Source: Agromyces fucosus
GTDB lineage: Bacteria; Actinomycetota; Actinomycetes; Actinomycetales; Microbacteriaceae
Direction: 5' to 3'
Assembly: GCF_004134865.1 (NCBI RefSeq)
Contig: NZ_SDPO01000002.1
Location: 930,001 to 994,000, forward strand
DNA: 64,000 nucleotides
In this document: positions 1 through 8,277 of the stretch, one piece after another
How the letters are laid out: each line of letters begins with the position of its first letter
Position numbering within the stretch: the stretch's first letter is position 1
The notes under the pieces: generated by a model
Told to the model about the DNA's origin: nothing
Databases searched by the model: none
Seen by the model: only the letters and a program-made list of their open reading frames with translations
Made by a program: the position numbers and the translations under genes

Positions 1-718
1 TGGCCCCTGCGGCGCGGCCCGTCGCCTCGGGGAAGATCTCACGAGCGCCGGCGAGGCGCTGGCTCGCCGTGGCCGCCGTGCTCGACTCCAGCAGCTCCCT
101 GGTGAGGGGGCCCCGAGTGCGCGCCGCGTCGAAGGGCAGCGTCACGATCGCGACATCCGTATGGCCCAATTGCCGCAGGTATTCGGCGCCCCGCCGAGTC
201 GCCTGGAGGTTGTCGATCGAGATCTCGGGGATGTCCTCACCGGTGTCGCCCTCGATGGCGACGGCGGGGATGCCGCGGCGACGCAGCGCCTCGATCGTGA
301 CGCCGAGGCGCGGACTGCAGCCCACGAGCACGACCGCGTCGACCGGCGCGCTCTCGATGCTGACGGCGTTCTCGCCCGCCTCTCCGGTGTCGGTGAGCAG
401 CAGGAGGCCGGCGCCGAGCGGCGCGATGCCCTCGGAGATGCCGTCGAGCATCTGGATCTTCACGGGGTCGAGGAACGCCGCGCGCACGCGCTCCTCGAGC
501 ACGACGCCGACGATGCCCGAACGCCCGCGGCGCAACGACCGTGCGCGCGGGTCGGGACCGGCGTAACCGAGATCGGATGCCGCGGCGAGCACGCGCTCCT
601 TCGTGGCGGCGGACACGGGGCCCGAGCCGCTGAAGGCGAGCGAGGCGGTCGACTGCGAGACGCCCGCGCGTGCCGCGACATCGGCGAGCGTCGGGCGTTG
701 AGCGGCATCGGGCTGCAT
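1..718 (-). CDS. LacI-family transcriptional regulator, 3' end outside the window
   Basis: The reading frame opens with ATG at 718 and is still open at base 1, so about 239 codons are visible and the C-terminus is missing. The N-terminus carries a LacI helix-turn-helix (TLADVAARAGVSQSTASLAF, about residues 9-28) and the hinge-region consensus, followed by a periplasmic-binding-protein-like sensor domain (GIVGVVLEE, VDAVVLVG, EISIDNLQATRRGAEYL). It should be a sugar-responsive repressor. A TAGACT hexamer at 726-731 ends 7 nt before the ATG and there is no Shine-Dalgarno, so the mRNA is probably leaderless. A palindromic operator sits just upstream of that hexamer (735-746), which suggests autoregulation. 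The ligand cannot be read from the sequence. Confidence 0.88.
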   Translation of the reverse strand, partial: MQPDAAQRPTLADVAARAGVSQSTASLAFSGSGPVSAATKERVLAAASDLGYAGPDPRARSLRRGRSGIVGVVLEERVRAAFLDPVKIQMLDGISEGIAPLGAGLLLLTDTGEAGENAVSIESAPVDAVVLVGCSPRLGVTIEALRRRGIPAVAIEGDTGEDIPEISIDNLQATRRGAEYLRQLGHTDVAIVTLPFDAARTRGPLTRELLESSTAATASQRLAGAREIFPEATGRAAGA

Positions 719-725
719 GGGGCCG

Positions 726-747
726 AGTCTAGGCCGAATCGATTCGA
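726..747. promoter_or_regulatory. Leaderless promoter and LacI-type operator CGAATCGATTCG
   Basis: The 12-bp perfect palindrome CGAATCGATTCG lies at 735-746, centred on CG as LacI operators are, directly upstream of a -10-like TAGACT (726-731, reading left). The same core, extended to a 14-bp perfect palindrome, occurs once more in the window at 14235-14248, in front of an MFS transporter. Confidence 0.6.
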
Positions 748-804
748 TCGGCGATCCGCGGCGTGCCGAGCGCTCGACCCGCGGCATCGCCTAGGCTCGG
801 CCGC

Positions 805-1569
805 ATGTCGAGAACCGCCCTCATCACCGGCGCGAGCTCCGGGCTCGGCGCCGAGTTCGCCAGACAGCTCGCCGCCACCGGCGCCCACCTCGTGCTCGTG
901 GCGCGTGATCGCGCCGCCCTCGACGAGCTGGCCATGCGGATCCGCCGCGAGCACGGCGTCGAGGTCGAGGTGCTGCCGGCCGACCTGCTGAAGCCGCGTC
1001 ACCTGGCCCGGGTCGTCGAGCGCCTCTCCGATGCCGCACGGCCGATCGACCTGCTCGTCAACAACGCGGGGTTCGGCCTGCCGCTCGACTTCGCGGCCAA
1101 CGACGTCGAGGTCGAGGTGCGCCATCTGCACCTGCACGTCGAGGTGCCCCTGCGTCTGAGCCACGCAGCCCTGCGGTCGATGCTCCCCCGCCGACGCGGG
1201 CGGATCATCAACATCGCGTCGGTCGGCGCGTTCATTCCGCGATCGACATATGGCGCCTGCAAGCGCTGGCTGGTCGTGTTCAGCGAGTGGGCGAACGGGC
1301 AGTACGCGCGGCAAGGGGTCACGACGACGGCCGTGTGCCCCGGCTACACGCACACGAAGTTCCACGAGCGGCTGGGACTGCCGCCGGGCCAGGAAGGGGT
1401 TCCGGGTTGGATGTGGCTCGACGCGCGGAAGGTCGTCGCCGAGGCACTGCGAGACACCGCCCGCGGCAAGTCCCTCTCGGTGCCTTCGCTCCGCTACCGG
1501 TTGCTCGTCGGCCTCGCGCGGTTCGCGCCCGGATCGGTCGGCGCCCGCATCGGGGCCCGCGGGCGCTGA
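805..1569 (+). CDS. Short-chain dehydrogenase/reductase (SDR), NAD(P)-dependent
   Basis: A 254-residue classical SDR. It shows the Rossmann glycine motif TGASSGLG (8-15), NNAG (86-89), the catalytic Ser in NIASVG (Ser139) and the YxxxK pair (Tyr149, Lys153). It therefore oxidises or reduces a hydroxyl/keto substrate in the cytoplasm with NAD(P)(H); the substrate is unknown. The frame is open further upstream, but ATG 805 is preferred because the protein then begins directly at the first beta strand and because TAGGCT at 792-797 ends exactly 7 nt before it, the spacing of a leaderless transcript. It is divergent from the LacI gene at 718. Confidence 0.92.
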   Translation: MSRTALITGASSGLGAEFARQLAATGAHLVLVARDRAALDELAMRIRREHGVEVEVLPADLLKPRHLARVVERLSDAARPIDLLVNNAGFGLPLDFAANDVEVEVRHLHLHVEVPLRLSHAALRSMLPRRRGRIINIASVGAFIPRSTYGACKRWLVVFSEWANGQYARQGVTTTAVCPGYTHTKFHERLGLPPGQEGVPGWMWLDARKVVAEALRDTARGKSLSVPSLRYRLLVGLARFAPGSVGARIGARGR

Positions 1570-1582
1570 CACGCCTGCCTCG

Positions 1583-1711
1583 TGGGTTGAGGAGCAAGCG
1601 CAGCGAGCGTCTCGAAACCTGCTTCTGGGAGCACGGGTCTCGATACGGCGCTGGCGCGCCTACTCGACCGGCGAGACCGGCGAGGCCTACTCGACCGGCG
1701 AGACCGGCGAG
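1583..1711. repeat. Dispersed palindromic element with a 27-bp tandem duplication that runs into kbl
   Basis: An imperfect inverted repeat has arms at about 1583-1618 (begins GGTTGAGGAGCAAGCG, ends GTCTCGAAACC) and 1636-1670 (begins GGGTCTCGATACGG, ends CTACTCGACC). The right end continues into two tandem copies of a 27-bp unit (1659-1685 and 1686-1711, the second differing in its last base). The stop codon of kbl (1687-1689) lies inside copy two. A second element of the same family is present at 47409-47522. GTCTCGAGAC/TTGAGCTCGACC palindromes like this are, to my knowledge, common extragenic repeats in this bacterial family. Confidence 0.7.
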
Positions 1712-2886
1712 CCCACCTCGTCGCGAGCCGTGACGAACGCGGCGACGCAGCGCCGAATCTCCTCCTCGGAGTGCGCAGCGGAGAGCTGCACGCGGATGCG
1801 CGCCGCCCCGCGGGGCACCACCGGGAAGCTGAAGGCGGTGACGTACACCCCGTGCCGCTGCAGCGCGTCGGCCATGCGCGCGGTGAGGGCGGCATCGCCG
1901 AACATCACGGGCACGATCGGGTGCTCACCGGGCAGCAGGTCGAACGAGGCATCCGTCATCAGGGACCGGAAGAGCGACGCGTTCGCCCGCAGCTTCTCGC
2001 GCAGCTCGCCCGAGGAGGCGAGCAGCTCGAGCGCCTGGATCGTGCCCGCCACGATCGCCGGGGCGAGGGTGTTGGAGAAGAGGTAGGGCCGGGCGCGCTG
2101 GCGCAGCAGGTCGACGATCTCCTGGCGGGCGGCGACGTAGCCGCCGGATGCCCCGCCGAGCGCCTTGCCGAAGGTGCCGGTCGTGATGTCGACGCGACCC
2201 TCGACGCCGCAGTGCTCGGGCGTGCCGCGGCCGTGCTCGCCGACGAAGCCGACGGCGTGCGAGTCGTCGACGAAGACGAGCGCGTCGTACTTGTCGGCGA
2301 GGTCGCAGATCTCGGCGAGGGGCGCGATGTAGCCGTCCATCGAGAAGACGCCATCGGTCACGATCACCCGGCGACGGGCATCGGATGCCGCGACCAGCTG
2401 CGCCTCGAGGTCGGCCATGTCGCGGTTCTTGTAGCGGTACCGGCCGGCCTTCGAGAGCCGGATGCCGTCGATGATCGAGGCGTGGTTCAGCTCGTCGGAG
2501 ATGATCGCGTCGTCGGGCCCGAAGAGCACCTCGAAGACGCCGCCGTTGGCGTCGAAGCACGAGGAGAAGAGGATCGTGTCGTCGTAGCCGAGGAACGACG
2601 AGACCCGCTTCTCGAGTTCGAGGTGCAGCTCCTGCGTGCCGCAGATGAACCGCACGCTCGCGAGTCCGTAGCCCCACTCGTCGAGCCCGGCGTGCGCCGC
2701 CGCGACGATGCGCGGGTCGTTCGCGAGCCCGAGGTAGTTGTTGGCGCAGAAGTTCAGCACCTCGCGCCCGGCGACCTCGATCTCGGAGGACTGCGGGCCG
2801 TGGATGCCGCGCTCGCGCTTCGTGAGACCCGCGGCCTCGATCTCGTCGAGCTCGCTGCGAAGCTGGTCGCGAACCGTTCCGTACAT
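1687..2886 (-). CDS. kbl: Glycine C-acetyltransferase (2-amino-3-ketobutyrate CoA ligase)
   Basis: A 399-residue PLP enzyme of the alpha-oxoamine synthase family that cleaves 2-amino-3-oxobutyrate with CoA to glycine and acetyl-CoA, the second step of threonine breakdown. Visible landmarks are NNYLGLA, the SVRFICGTQ loop, [10 protein letters not shown] with the PLP-binding Asp/His, and the Schiff-base lysine in TFGKALGG (Lys241, close to Lys244 of E. coli Kbl). ATG 2886 follows the tdh stop by 2 nt, so the two are cotranscribed and probably coupled. The last residues (GSPVSPVE) are encoded by the tandem repeat at 1659-1711, so the natural C-terminus seems to have been replaced by repeat-derived sequence. 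Confidence 0.96.
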   Translation of the reverse strand: MYGTVRDQLRSELDEIEAAGLTKRERGIHGPQSSEIEVAGREVLNFCANNYLGLANDPRIVAAAHAGLDEWGYGLASVRFICGTQELHLELEKRVSSFLGYDDTILFSSCFDANGGVFEVLFGPDDAIISDELNHASIIDGIRLSKAGRYRYKNRDMADLEAQLVAASDARRRVIVTDGVFSMDGYIAPLAEICDLADKYDALVFVDDSHAVGFVGEHGRGTPEHCGVEGRVDITTGTFGKALGGASGGYVAARQEIVDLLRQRARPYLFSNTLAPAIVAGTIQALELLASSGELREKLRANASLFRSLMTDASFDLLPGEHPIVPVMFGDAALTARMADALQRHGVYVTAFSFPVVPRGAARIRVQLSAAHSEEEIRRCVAAFVTARDEVGSPVSPVE

Positions 2887-2888
2887 GT

Positions 2889-3932
2889 CTAGAGCTCCGT
2901 CCAGTCGAGGATGACCTTGCCGACGCCGCCGGAGGCGGCCGCGTCGAACGCCGCACGCCACTCGCGCGCAGGGTATCGGTCGCTGATGATCGAGGCGACG
3001 CGCGAGCGCAGCTGCGGGCTCGTCTGCAGCATCGCGCTCATCGAGTTCCAGGTCTCGAACATCTCGCGTCCGTAGATGCCCTTCATGGTGAGCATGTGGG
3101 TGACGACCTTGCCCCAGTCGATCGCGTACGGCTCCGCCGGCAGGCCCAGCAGCGCCATGCGACCGCCGTGGTTCATGTTCTCGATCATCTCGGGCAGCGC
3201 CTTCGCCGAGCCCGACATCTCGAAGCCCACGTCGAAGCCCTCGCGCATGCCGAGTCGCTCCTGCGCCGACCGCACCCGTTCCTTCGACACGTCGACGACG
3301 GCGTCGGCGCCCATCTCGAGCGCCAGCGACAGGCGTGCCGGCGAGACATCCGTGGCGACGATGAAGCGGGCGCCGACATGCCGGGCGACCGCGATCGACA
3401 TGAGCCCGATCGGGCCGCAGCCCGTGACGAGCACGTCTTCGCCGACGACCGAGAAGGCGAGCGCGGTGTGCACCGCGTTGCCGAACGGGTCGAAGATCGC
3501 CCCGACCTCGGGCTCGACCGAGGCGTGGTGCACCCACACGTTCTCGCCGGGGATGACGATGTACTCCGCGAACGCGCCGTCGCGATGGAGGCCGACGCCC
3601 TTGGTGCGGATGCACATCTGGCGGCGGCCCGCGCGGCAGTTGCGGCACATGCCGCACACGATGTGTCCCTCGCCCGAGACGCGGTCGCCGACGGCGACGT
3701 CGTGCACGAGCGGCCCGACCTCGACCACCTCGCCGAAGAACTCGTGACCGGGGATGAGGGGCGCGGCGATCGTCGACGCGGCCCAGTCGTCCCACTTCTC
3801 GATGTGCAGGTCGGTGCCGCAGATGCCGGTGCGCAGCACCCGGATCTTCACGTCGGCGGGGCCCGTCTCGGGCTCCGGCCGCTCGACGTACTCCAGGCCG
3901 GCGCCGGGGGCGGGTTTGAAGAGGGCCTTCAT
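2889..3932 (-). CDS. tdh: L-threonine 3-dehydrogenase
   Basis: A 347-residue zinc-dependent medium-chain dehydrogenase that oxidises L-threonine to 2-amino-3-oxobutyrate with NAD+. The catalytic zinc ligand Cys38 sits in GICGTDLHI at the same number as in E. coli Tdh, GHEFFGEV follows, the structural zinc lobe is [15 protein letters not shown], and the Rossmann stretch is [10 protein letters not shown]. The frame extends upstream, but ATG 3932 is chosen because it starts at the family-typical MKALFK and is preceded by an ACGGAGTTT ribosome-binding site. It forms the tdh-kbl operon with the gene downstream. Confidence 0.96.
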   Translation of the reverse strand: MKALFKPAPGAGLEYVERPEPETGPADVKIRVLRTGICGTDLHIEKWDDWAASTIAAPLIPGHEFFGEVVEVGPLVHDVAVGDRVSGEGHIVCGMCRNCRAGRRQMCIRTKGVGLHRDGAFAEYIVIPGENVWVHHASVEPEVGAIFDPFGNAVHTALAFSVVGEDVLVTGCGPIGLMSIAVARHVGARFIVATDVSPARLSLALEMGADAVVDVSKERVRSAQERLGMREGFDVGFEMSGSAKALPEMIENMNHGGRMALLGLPAEPYAIDWGKVVTHMLTMKGIYGREMFETWNSMSAMLQTSPQLRSRVASIISDRYPAREWRAAFDAAASGGVGKVILDWTEL

Positions 3933-4052
3933 CGCAGAAACTCCGTTGTTCAGAACATGAGCCACTGGGTGCGGCGGCTCATGCGAGTGGTCCGGTGGGT
4001 GCGCCGGATGACAGGTCAATCGTATCGGCGCGGAGTAATATGTTACGCAGCG
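3933..4052 (-). promoter_or_regulatory. Leader and probable control region of tdh-kbl
   Basis: The gap holds an 8-bp inverted repeat, CATGAGCC/GGCTCATG (3956-3963 and 3976-3983, 12-nt loop), which would fall in the tdh leader. It also holds the AT-rich near-palindrome GTAATATGTTAC (4035-4046), out of character for this GC-rich DNA and a plausible operator or -10 region. No regulator gene for threonine breakdown is adjacent, so what binds is unknown. Confidence 0.4.
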
Positions 4053-5243
4053 TCAGCGGTGCGCCGACGCCGGCTCGACCTGTCCCGCCTCGAAGTAGTC
4101 GACGAGGTCGGGTGCCAGCTGCGGCACGGCGAGGGTGGCGCCGTCGCCGCGCAACGATTCCGTCGCCCGGACGCCGACCGCGACGGCCTCGCGGGCCGCG
4201 ACCGGAGACGTCTCGGTCGTGCCGCCGTCTCGCACGAACCGCAGGAACTCCGCGACGAGGAGCGCGTCGGCGCCGTCGTGCCCGACGTCTTCGGGCGCCT
4301 CGGGCACGATGAAGGTCTCGTCGGCCGGCGCCGCACCCTGATGGCGGCGGTTCCAGAGCCGCACCTCCGAGCCCGAGACATCCCCGAAGTTCTCGATGCG
4401 CCCCTCGGTGCCGATGACGGTGTAGTTGCGCCAGTAGTCGGGCGTGAAGTGGCACTGCTGGTAGCTCGCGAGCACCCCGTTGCCGAGGCGCATGTTGACC
4501 ATCGAGATGTCCTCGACGTCGATCACCGGGTTGAGACCGCTCTGCGCGGCCGGCGGCCAGTTGTCGAGGCTGAACCAGTCGCGCATCCGCTCCCCCGAAC
4601 GGTCGCGGCGGTCGCCGATGTCGCCGTACACGCTGAGCGAGCCCATCGCCTGCACCTCGCTCGTGTACGCCCCGGCCAACCAGTGGATGACGTCGAGGTC
4701 GTGCGCGCCCTTCTGGAGGAGCAGCCCCGTCGTCTTCTCGCGCTCCGCGTGCCAGTCCTTGAAGTAGTAGTCGCCGCCGTTGCCCACGAAGTGCCGGCAC
4801 CAGATCGCTTTCACCTCGCCGATGCGCCCCTCGAGGATGAGGCGCCGCATGAGCAGCACGACCGACATGTGCCGCATGTTGTGCCCGACGTACAACCGGG
4901 TGCCCGTGCGCCGCGCGGTCTCGAGGATCGCGTCGGCGTCGTCGACCGTCACGGCCAGCGGCTTCTCGCAGAAGACGGGCACGCCCGCCTCGAGCGCGGC
5001 GATCGCAACCGGCGCGTGCTGGTGGTCGGGCGTCAGCACCATGACCGCGTCGATCCCGCTCGCGAGCAGTTCGTCGAGCGAGTCGGTGACGGATGCCTCG
5101 GGCAGCACCGCTCGCGCATCCGCCCGTGACCGCTCGGCGAGGTCGCACACGGCGACGACGCGCGAACCCCGGCCGGGGCGGTGCGCCTCCTTCCAGAGGG
5201 TCGAGCGTGCGCCGAAGCCGACGATGCCGATGTTCAGATCCAC
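4053..5243 (-). CDS. Gfo/Idh/MocA-family oxidoreductase
   Basis: A 396-residue NAD(P)-dependent sugar dehydrogenase or related enzyme. It has an N-terminal Rossmann fold (IGIVGFGARS at 4-13), the family EKP motif (FCEKPLAVTVDDAD, about residues 91-104) with its catalytic Lys, and the C-terminal alpha/beta substrate domain including the GAHDLDVIHWL segment. GTG 5243 is preceded by GAAGGAG. It is the last gene of the sulfatase-importer operon, 37 nt after the LacI gene, so it probably oxidises or isomerises the imported sugar in the cytoplasm. The exact substrate is not deducible. Confidence 0.88.
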   Translation of the reverse strand: MDLNIGIVGFGARSTLWKEAHRPGRGSRVVAVCDLAERSRADARAVLPEASVTDSLDELLASGIDAVMVLTPDHQHAPVAIAALEAGVPVFCEKPLAVTVDDADAILETARRTGTRLYVGHNMRHMSVVLLMRRLILEGRIGEVKAIWCRHFVGNGGDYYFKDWHAEREKTTGLLLQKGAHDLDVIHWLAGAYTSEVQAMGSLSVYGDIGDRRDRSGERMRDWFSLDNWPPAAQSGLNPVIDVEDISMVNMRLGNGVLASYQQCHFTPDYWRNYTVIGTEGRIENFGDVSGSEVRLWNRRHQGAAPADETFIVPEAPEDVGHDGADALLVAEFLRFVRDGGTTETSPVAAREAVAVGVRATESLRGDGATLAVPQLAPDLVDYFEAGQVEPASAHR

Positions 5244-5280
5244 GGGGTGTTGCTCCTTCAGGTGTTCCGCGTGCGCGGGG

Positions 5281-6396
5281 TCACAGCGTGCGCGCCGCGC
5301 GAGGCGCGGCGTCGAGATCGGTCGAGCCGCCCGGAACGAGCGACCAGGGGAATTCGTGCAGGCGGGCCTCGGTCGCGTCCGGCTCGAGCGCGCGCGCCAC
5401 GATGATCTCGGCCTGCCGGCGGTAGAAGTCGGTCGGGCCGACCGTCGTCAGGGTCGGCGCGACCGACTGCGCGTCTGGGGTGTTGCCGACGCCGATGACG
5501 GCGACGTCGTGCGGCACACGGAGGCCGAGCATGTGCGCGGCGTTGATCGCCGCGATCGCCGCGAAGTCCGTCGTCGCATAGACGGCCGTCGGACGATCCT
5601 TCCGCGAGAGCAGCCCGACGGCCGCGGTGAAGGCGCTCGCCTGCGTTCCGGCGTACGTCGCGGTGTGCTCGGGCACGATCGGCAGGCCGCGCTCGCGCAT
5701 GCGCTCGAGGTAGGGCGTGTACCGCGAGCCCTGGGGGGCGTGCACGGCGTCCTCGGCCACGAGGCATCCGATCGCGGTGTGCCGTTCGAGCAGGTGGTCC
5801 ATCGCGAGGTAGCAACCCGGGATCGCATCGGAGCGGATCACGTCGTAGCCGTTCGGCTCGAGCGTCTCGCTGAAGACCACCAGGCGCTGCCCGCGCTCGG
5901 CGAGGGCCTGCACCTTCTGCTCGGCGTCATCGGTGCCGATCGCGCCGTCGAGGTAGGCCACGTCGCTCTCGACCCGGTCGAGCGCCGCGTACCAGTCGCC
6001 GTCGGCGAGGATGAGCGTCGTGAGCCCGTGCCGGTTCGCCTCCTCGTTGACGGCGGCCGCGACGGCGAGCGACCACGGGTCGCTCAGCATGTGCAGCGAG
6101 AGCTGCACCGTGTCGCTGCGGCCCGTGCGGATCGTGCGGGCCGCGCGGTTGGGACGGTAGTTGAGCTGCTCGGCAGCCTCCAGCACGCGCTTCGCGGTCG
6201 GCTCGGCAACCCCCGAACCTCCGCCGCTGCGGCCCGAGAACACGTACGACACGGTCGCCGTCGAGACGCCCGCGAGCTCGGCGACCATGCGCAGCGTCGG
6301 CCGCCGGCGCCCCGCGGCGCTGCTGCCCCCGCCGTTGCCGAGGTGACCGCTGTGGCCGCCGCCCGTCGTCGATCCGTCCACGTTCGTCCGCACCAT
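5281..6396 (-). CDS. LacI-family repressor of the sulfatase/sugar-import operon
   Basis: A 371-residue LacI regulator. A flexible Gly/Ser-rich stretch of about 30 residues comes before the helix-turn-helix (TLRMVAELAGVSTATVSYVF), and the loop after the recognition helix carries an unusual SGGGSG insertion. The ligand domain follows (DTVQLSLHMLSDPW, VYATTDFAAIAAINAAH, VAVIGVGNTPDAQS). ATG 6396 lies 4 nt after the stop of the upstream permease; GTG 6399 is an alternative. Its position inside the operon and the LacI-type boxes at 9611-9636 and 11141-11154 make it the likely local regulator. Confidence 0.9.
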   Translation of the reverse strand: MVRTNVDGSTTGGGHSGHLGNGGGSSAAGRRRPTLRMVAELAGVSTATVSYVFSGRSGGGSGVAEPTAKRVLEAAEQLNYRPNRAARTIRTGRSDTVQLSLHMLSDPWSLAVAAAVNEEANRHGLTTLILADGDWYAALDRVESDVAYLDGAIGTDDAEQKVQALAERGQRLVVFSETLEPNGYDVIRSDAIPGCYLAMDHLLERHTAIGCLVAEDAVHAPQGSRYTPYLERMRERGLPIVPEHTATYAGTQASAFTAAVGLLSRKDRPTAVYATTDFAAIAAINAAHMLGLRVPHDVAVIGVGNTPDAQSVAPTLTTVGPTDFYRRQAEIIVARALEPDATEARLHEFPWSLVPGGSTDLDAAPRAARTL

Positions 6397-6400
6397 CACG

Positions 6401-7306
6401 TCACCCCTTCGTTCCCGAGAAGGCGATGCCCTGGATGAACTGCTTCTGCAGGATCATGAAGGTGATCAGCATGGGCAGCGTCGCCAGCAGTGCGCCCGCC
6501 ATCAGCACAGGGTAGTCAGTGCCGTGCAGGCCGACGAGCTGCGACAGGCCCACCGAGAGGGGCATCTTCTCGGGGTCGGTCGTCACGACGAGCGGCCAGA
6601 GCAGGTCGTTCCACGACCACAGCACCGTGAAGACTGTGAGCGCGATGATGCCGGGCTTCGCGAGCGGCACCATGACCCGCCAGAACGTCTGCCACGGATT
6701 CGCGCCGTCGATGCGCGCGGCCTCTTCGAGCTCGGACGGCATCGACATGAAGAACTGCCGCATGAGGAAGGTGCCGAACGCGCTGAAGATGCCCGGGACG
6801 ATGAGCGCCTGCAGGGTGTTCAGCCAGCCGAGGCTCTGGATGATCTCGTATTGCGGCAGCAGGTAGAGCTGCGAGGGCACCATGAGCACCGAGAGGAACA
6901 GCACGAACACCACGTTGCGGCCGCGGAAGGGGATGCGTGCGAAGGCGTAGCCCGCCATCGTGCAGAGCACCACCTGGCCGACGGTGCGGCCGACGGTGAG
7001 CAGCACCGAGTTCAGGAACATCTGGCCGAACGGCATCGAGTCGAAGACTTCGGCGAAGTTCGTGAACACCCACGGGTCGGGGATGACGACGGGTGGCACC
7101 TGCACCGAGTCTTGGAACGTCTTGAACGCGGTGAGGGTCTGCCAGACGAACGGGAAGACCATCAGGATCGCGCCGCCGGCGAGCAGCAGGTGCACGAGCC
7201 AGTGACCGCGGTTGCGGCGGCCACGGGCAGCGGATGTCCCGCCGGCGCGTGTGCTCGAGACATCCGCGCCGGTCATCGCCCGAGTGTCGAGGGAGAGGTC
7301 ACTCAT
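6401..7306 (-). CDS. Carbohydrate ABC transporter permease, MalG type
   Basis: A 301-residue inner-membrane permease of the CUT1 class with about six membrane segments and a cytoplasmic N-terminal tail of some 35 residues. The EAA loop that docks on the ATPase is EEAARIDGANPWQTFWRV. The end (QKQFIQGIAFSGTKG) is typical of MalG-like subunits. It overlaps the upstream permease gene by 8 nt. No ATPase gene is in this operon, so the importer probably uses a shared MsiK-type ATPase encoded elsewhere, as many actinobacterial CUT1 systems do (family knowledge). Confidence 0.93.
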   Translation of the reverse strand: MSDLSLDTRAMTGADVSSTRAGGTSAARGRRNRGHWLVHLLLAGGAILMVFPFVWQTLTAFKTFQDSVQVPPVVIPDPWVFTNFAEVFDSMPFGQMFLNSVLLTVGRTVGQVVLCTMAGYAFARIPFRGRNVVFVLFLSVLMVPSQLYLLPQYEIIQSLGWLNTLQALIVPGIFSAFGTFLMRQFFMSMPSELEEAARIDGANPWQTFWRVMVPLAKPGIIALTVFTVLWSWNDLLWPLVVTTDPEKMPLSVGLSQLVGLHGTDYPVLMAGALLATLPMLITFMILQKQFIQGIAFSGTKG

Positions 7307-8273
7307 AGTGCACCCACTTCTTCTGCAGCCGGAACTGCACGACCGTCAGCACCAGGATGATGATGAGCAGGAGGAACGCGATCGCGGCCGCGTAGCCCTT
7401 CTCGTTGTCGATGAACCCGGCCTGGTAGAAGAGGTAGACGATCGTGCGGGTGTTCGGCATCGCCGGGTTCGACGTACCGAGCATCATGTAGATGAGGTCG
7501 AAGACCTGCAGTGCCCCGATGACGCTGATCACGCTGACGAAGAAGATGCTCGGGCTCAGCAGCGGGATGGTGATCGAGAAGAACTTGCGCACGGGGCCGG
7601 CACCGTCGAGGTCGGCGGCCTCCATGACCGTGTCGGGGATCCCCTGCAGTCCCGCGAGGAAGATGACGATGTTCGTGCCGAGGCCGGCCCAGATGCCGAC
7701 GACGGCGATCGCGATGAGCGCCGTGCTCGGGTCGGTGAGCCAGCTCGCGCCCTCGATGCCGAAGACACCGAGCACCTCGTTGAGCACGCCGTAGTCGCCG
7801 TTGTAGATCATGCGCCAGACGAGCGCGATCGCAGCCGGCATGGTGACGACCGGGATGAAGTAGAGGGTGCGGTAGATGCCACGGCCGCGCAGCCCGGTCG
7901 TGTTCAGCAGCGCCGCGATGGCGACCGCGAGCGGGATGCCGACGAGGGCGATCACCGTGTACAGCGCGGTGTTGCGGAGGGCACCGAGCAGCTCGGGGTC
8001 CTGGAAGAGCCGCACGTAGTTGTCGAGGCCCACGAACTCGGAGCCGCCGAAGGGGCCCGACTCCGTGAACGACATGAGGAAGGTGCGCACGGTCGGCCAC
8101 AGGTAGAACGCGACGAGGCCGGCGGCAGTCGGGCCGATGAACAGCAGCGCCCACCACGACGACTGGCCGGGTCCCCGCCCGCGCCGCCGCCCCCGACCGG
8201 GGGCGGCCGCGAGCCGCCCCCGATCGAGTTCGGAGATCGGCGCGCTCGCGCGCTGCGCGATCAGGTCGGTCAT
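7299..8273 (-). CDS. Carbohydrate ABC transporter permease, MalF type
   Basis: A 324-residue CUT1 permease with six to seven membrane segments and an EAA-type loop (MEAADLDGAGPVRKFFSITI). The start ATG 8273 lies 4 nt after the stop of the solute-binding protein; an upstream in-frame extension would run back into that gene and is not used. It pairs with the MalG-type subunit downstream to form the transmembrane channel. Confidence 0.93.
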   Translation of the reverse strand: MTDLIAQRASAPISELDRGRLAAAPGRGRRRGRGPGQSSWWALLFIGPTAAGLVAFYLWPTVRTFLMSFTESGPFGGSEFVGLDNYVRLFQDPELLGALRNTALYTVIALVGIPLAVAIAALLNTTGLRGRGIYRTLYFIPVVTMPAAIALVWRMIYNGDYGVLNEVLGVFGIEGASWLTDPSTALIAIAVVGIWAGLGTNIVIFLAGLQGIPDTVMEAADLDGAGPVRKFFSITIPLLSPSIFFVSVISVIGALQVFDLIYMMLGTSNPAMPNTRTIVYLFYQAGFIDNEKGYAAAIAFLLLIIILVLTVVQFRLQKKWVHYE

Positions 8274-8277
8274 GGTG

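Noticed and set aside
1659-1711. Tandem 27-bp units as a CRISPR array
   Set aside because: Only two adjacent copies with no spacers; they belong to the palindromic element next to kbl.
2889-3795. Upstream extension of kbl through the tdh gene in another frame
   Set aside because: The extension encodes Arg-rich shadow sequence; Kbl homology starts at ATG 2886, 2 nt after the tdh stop.
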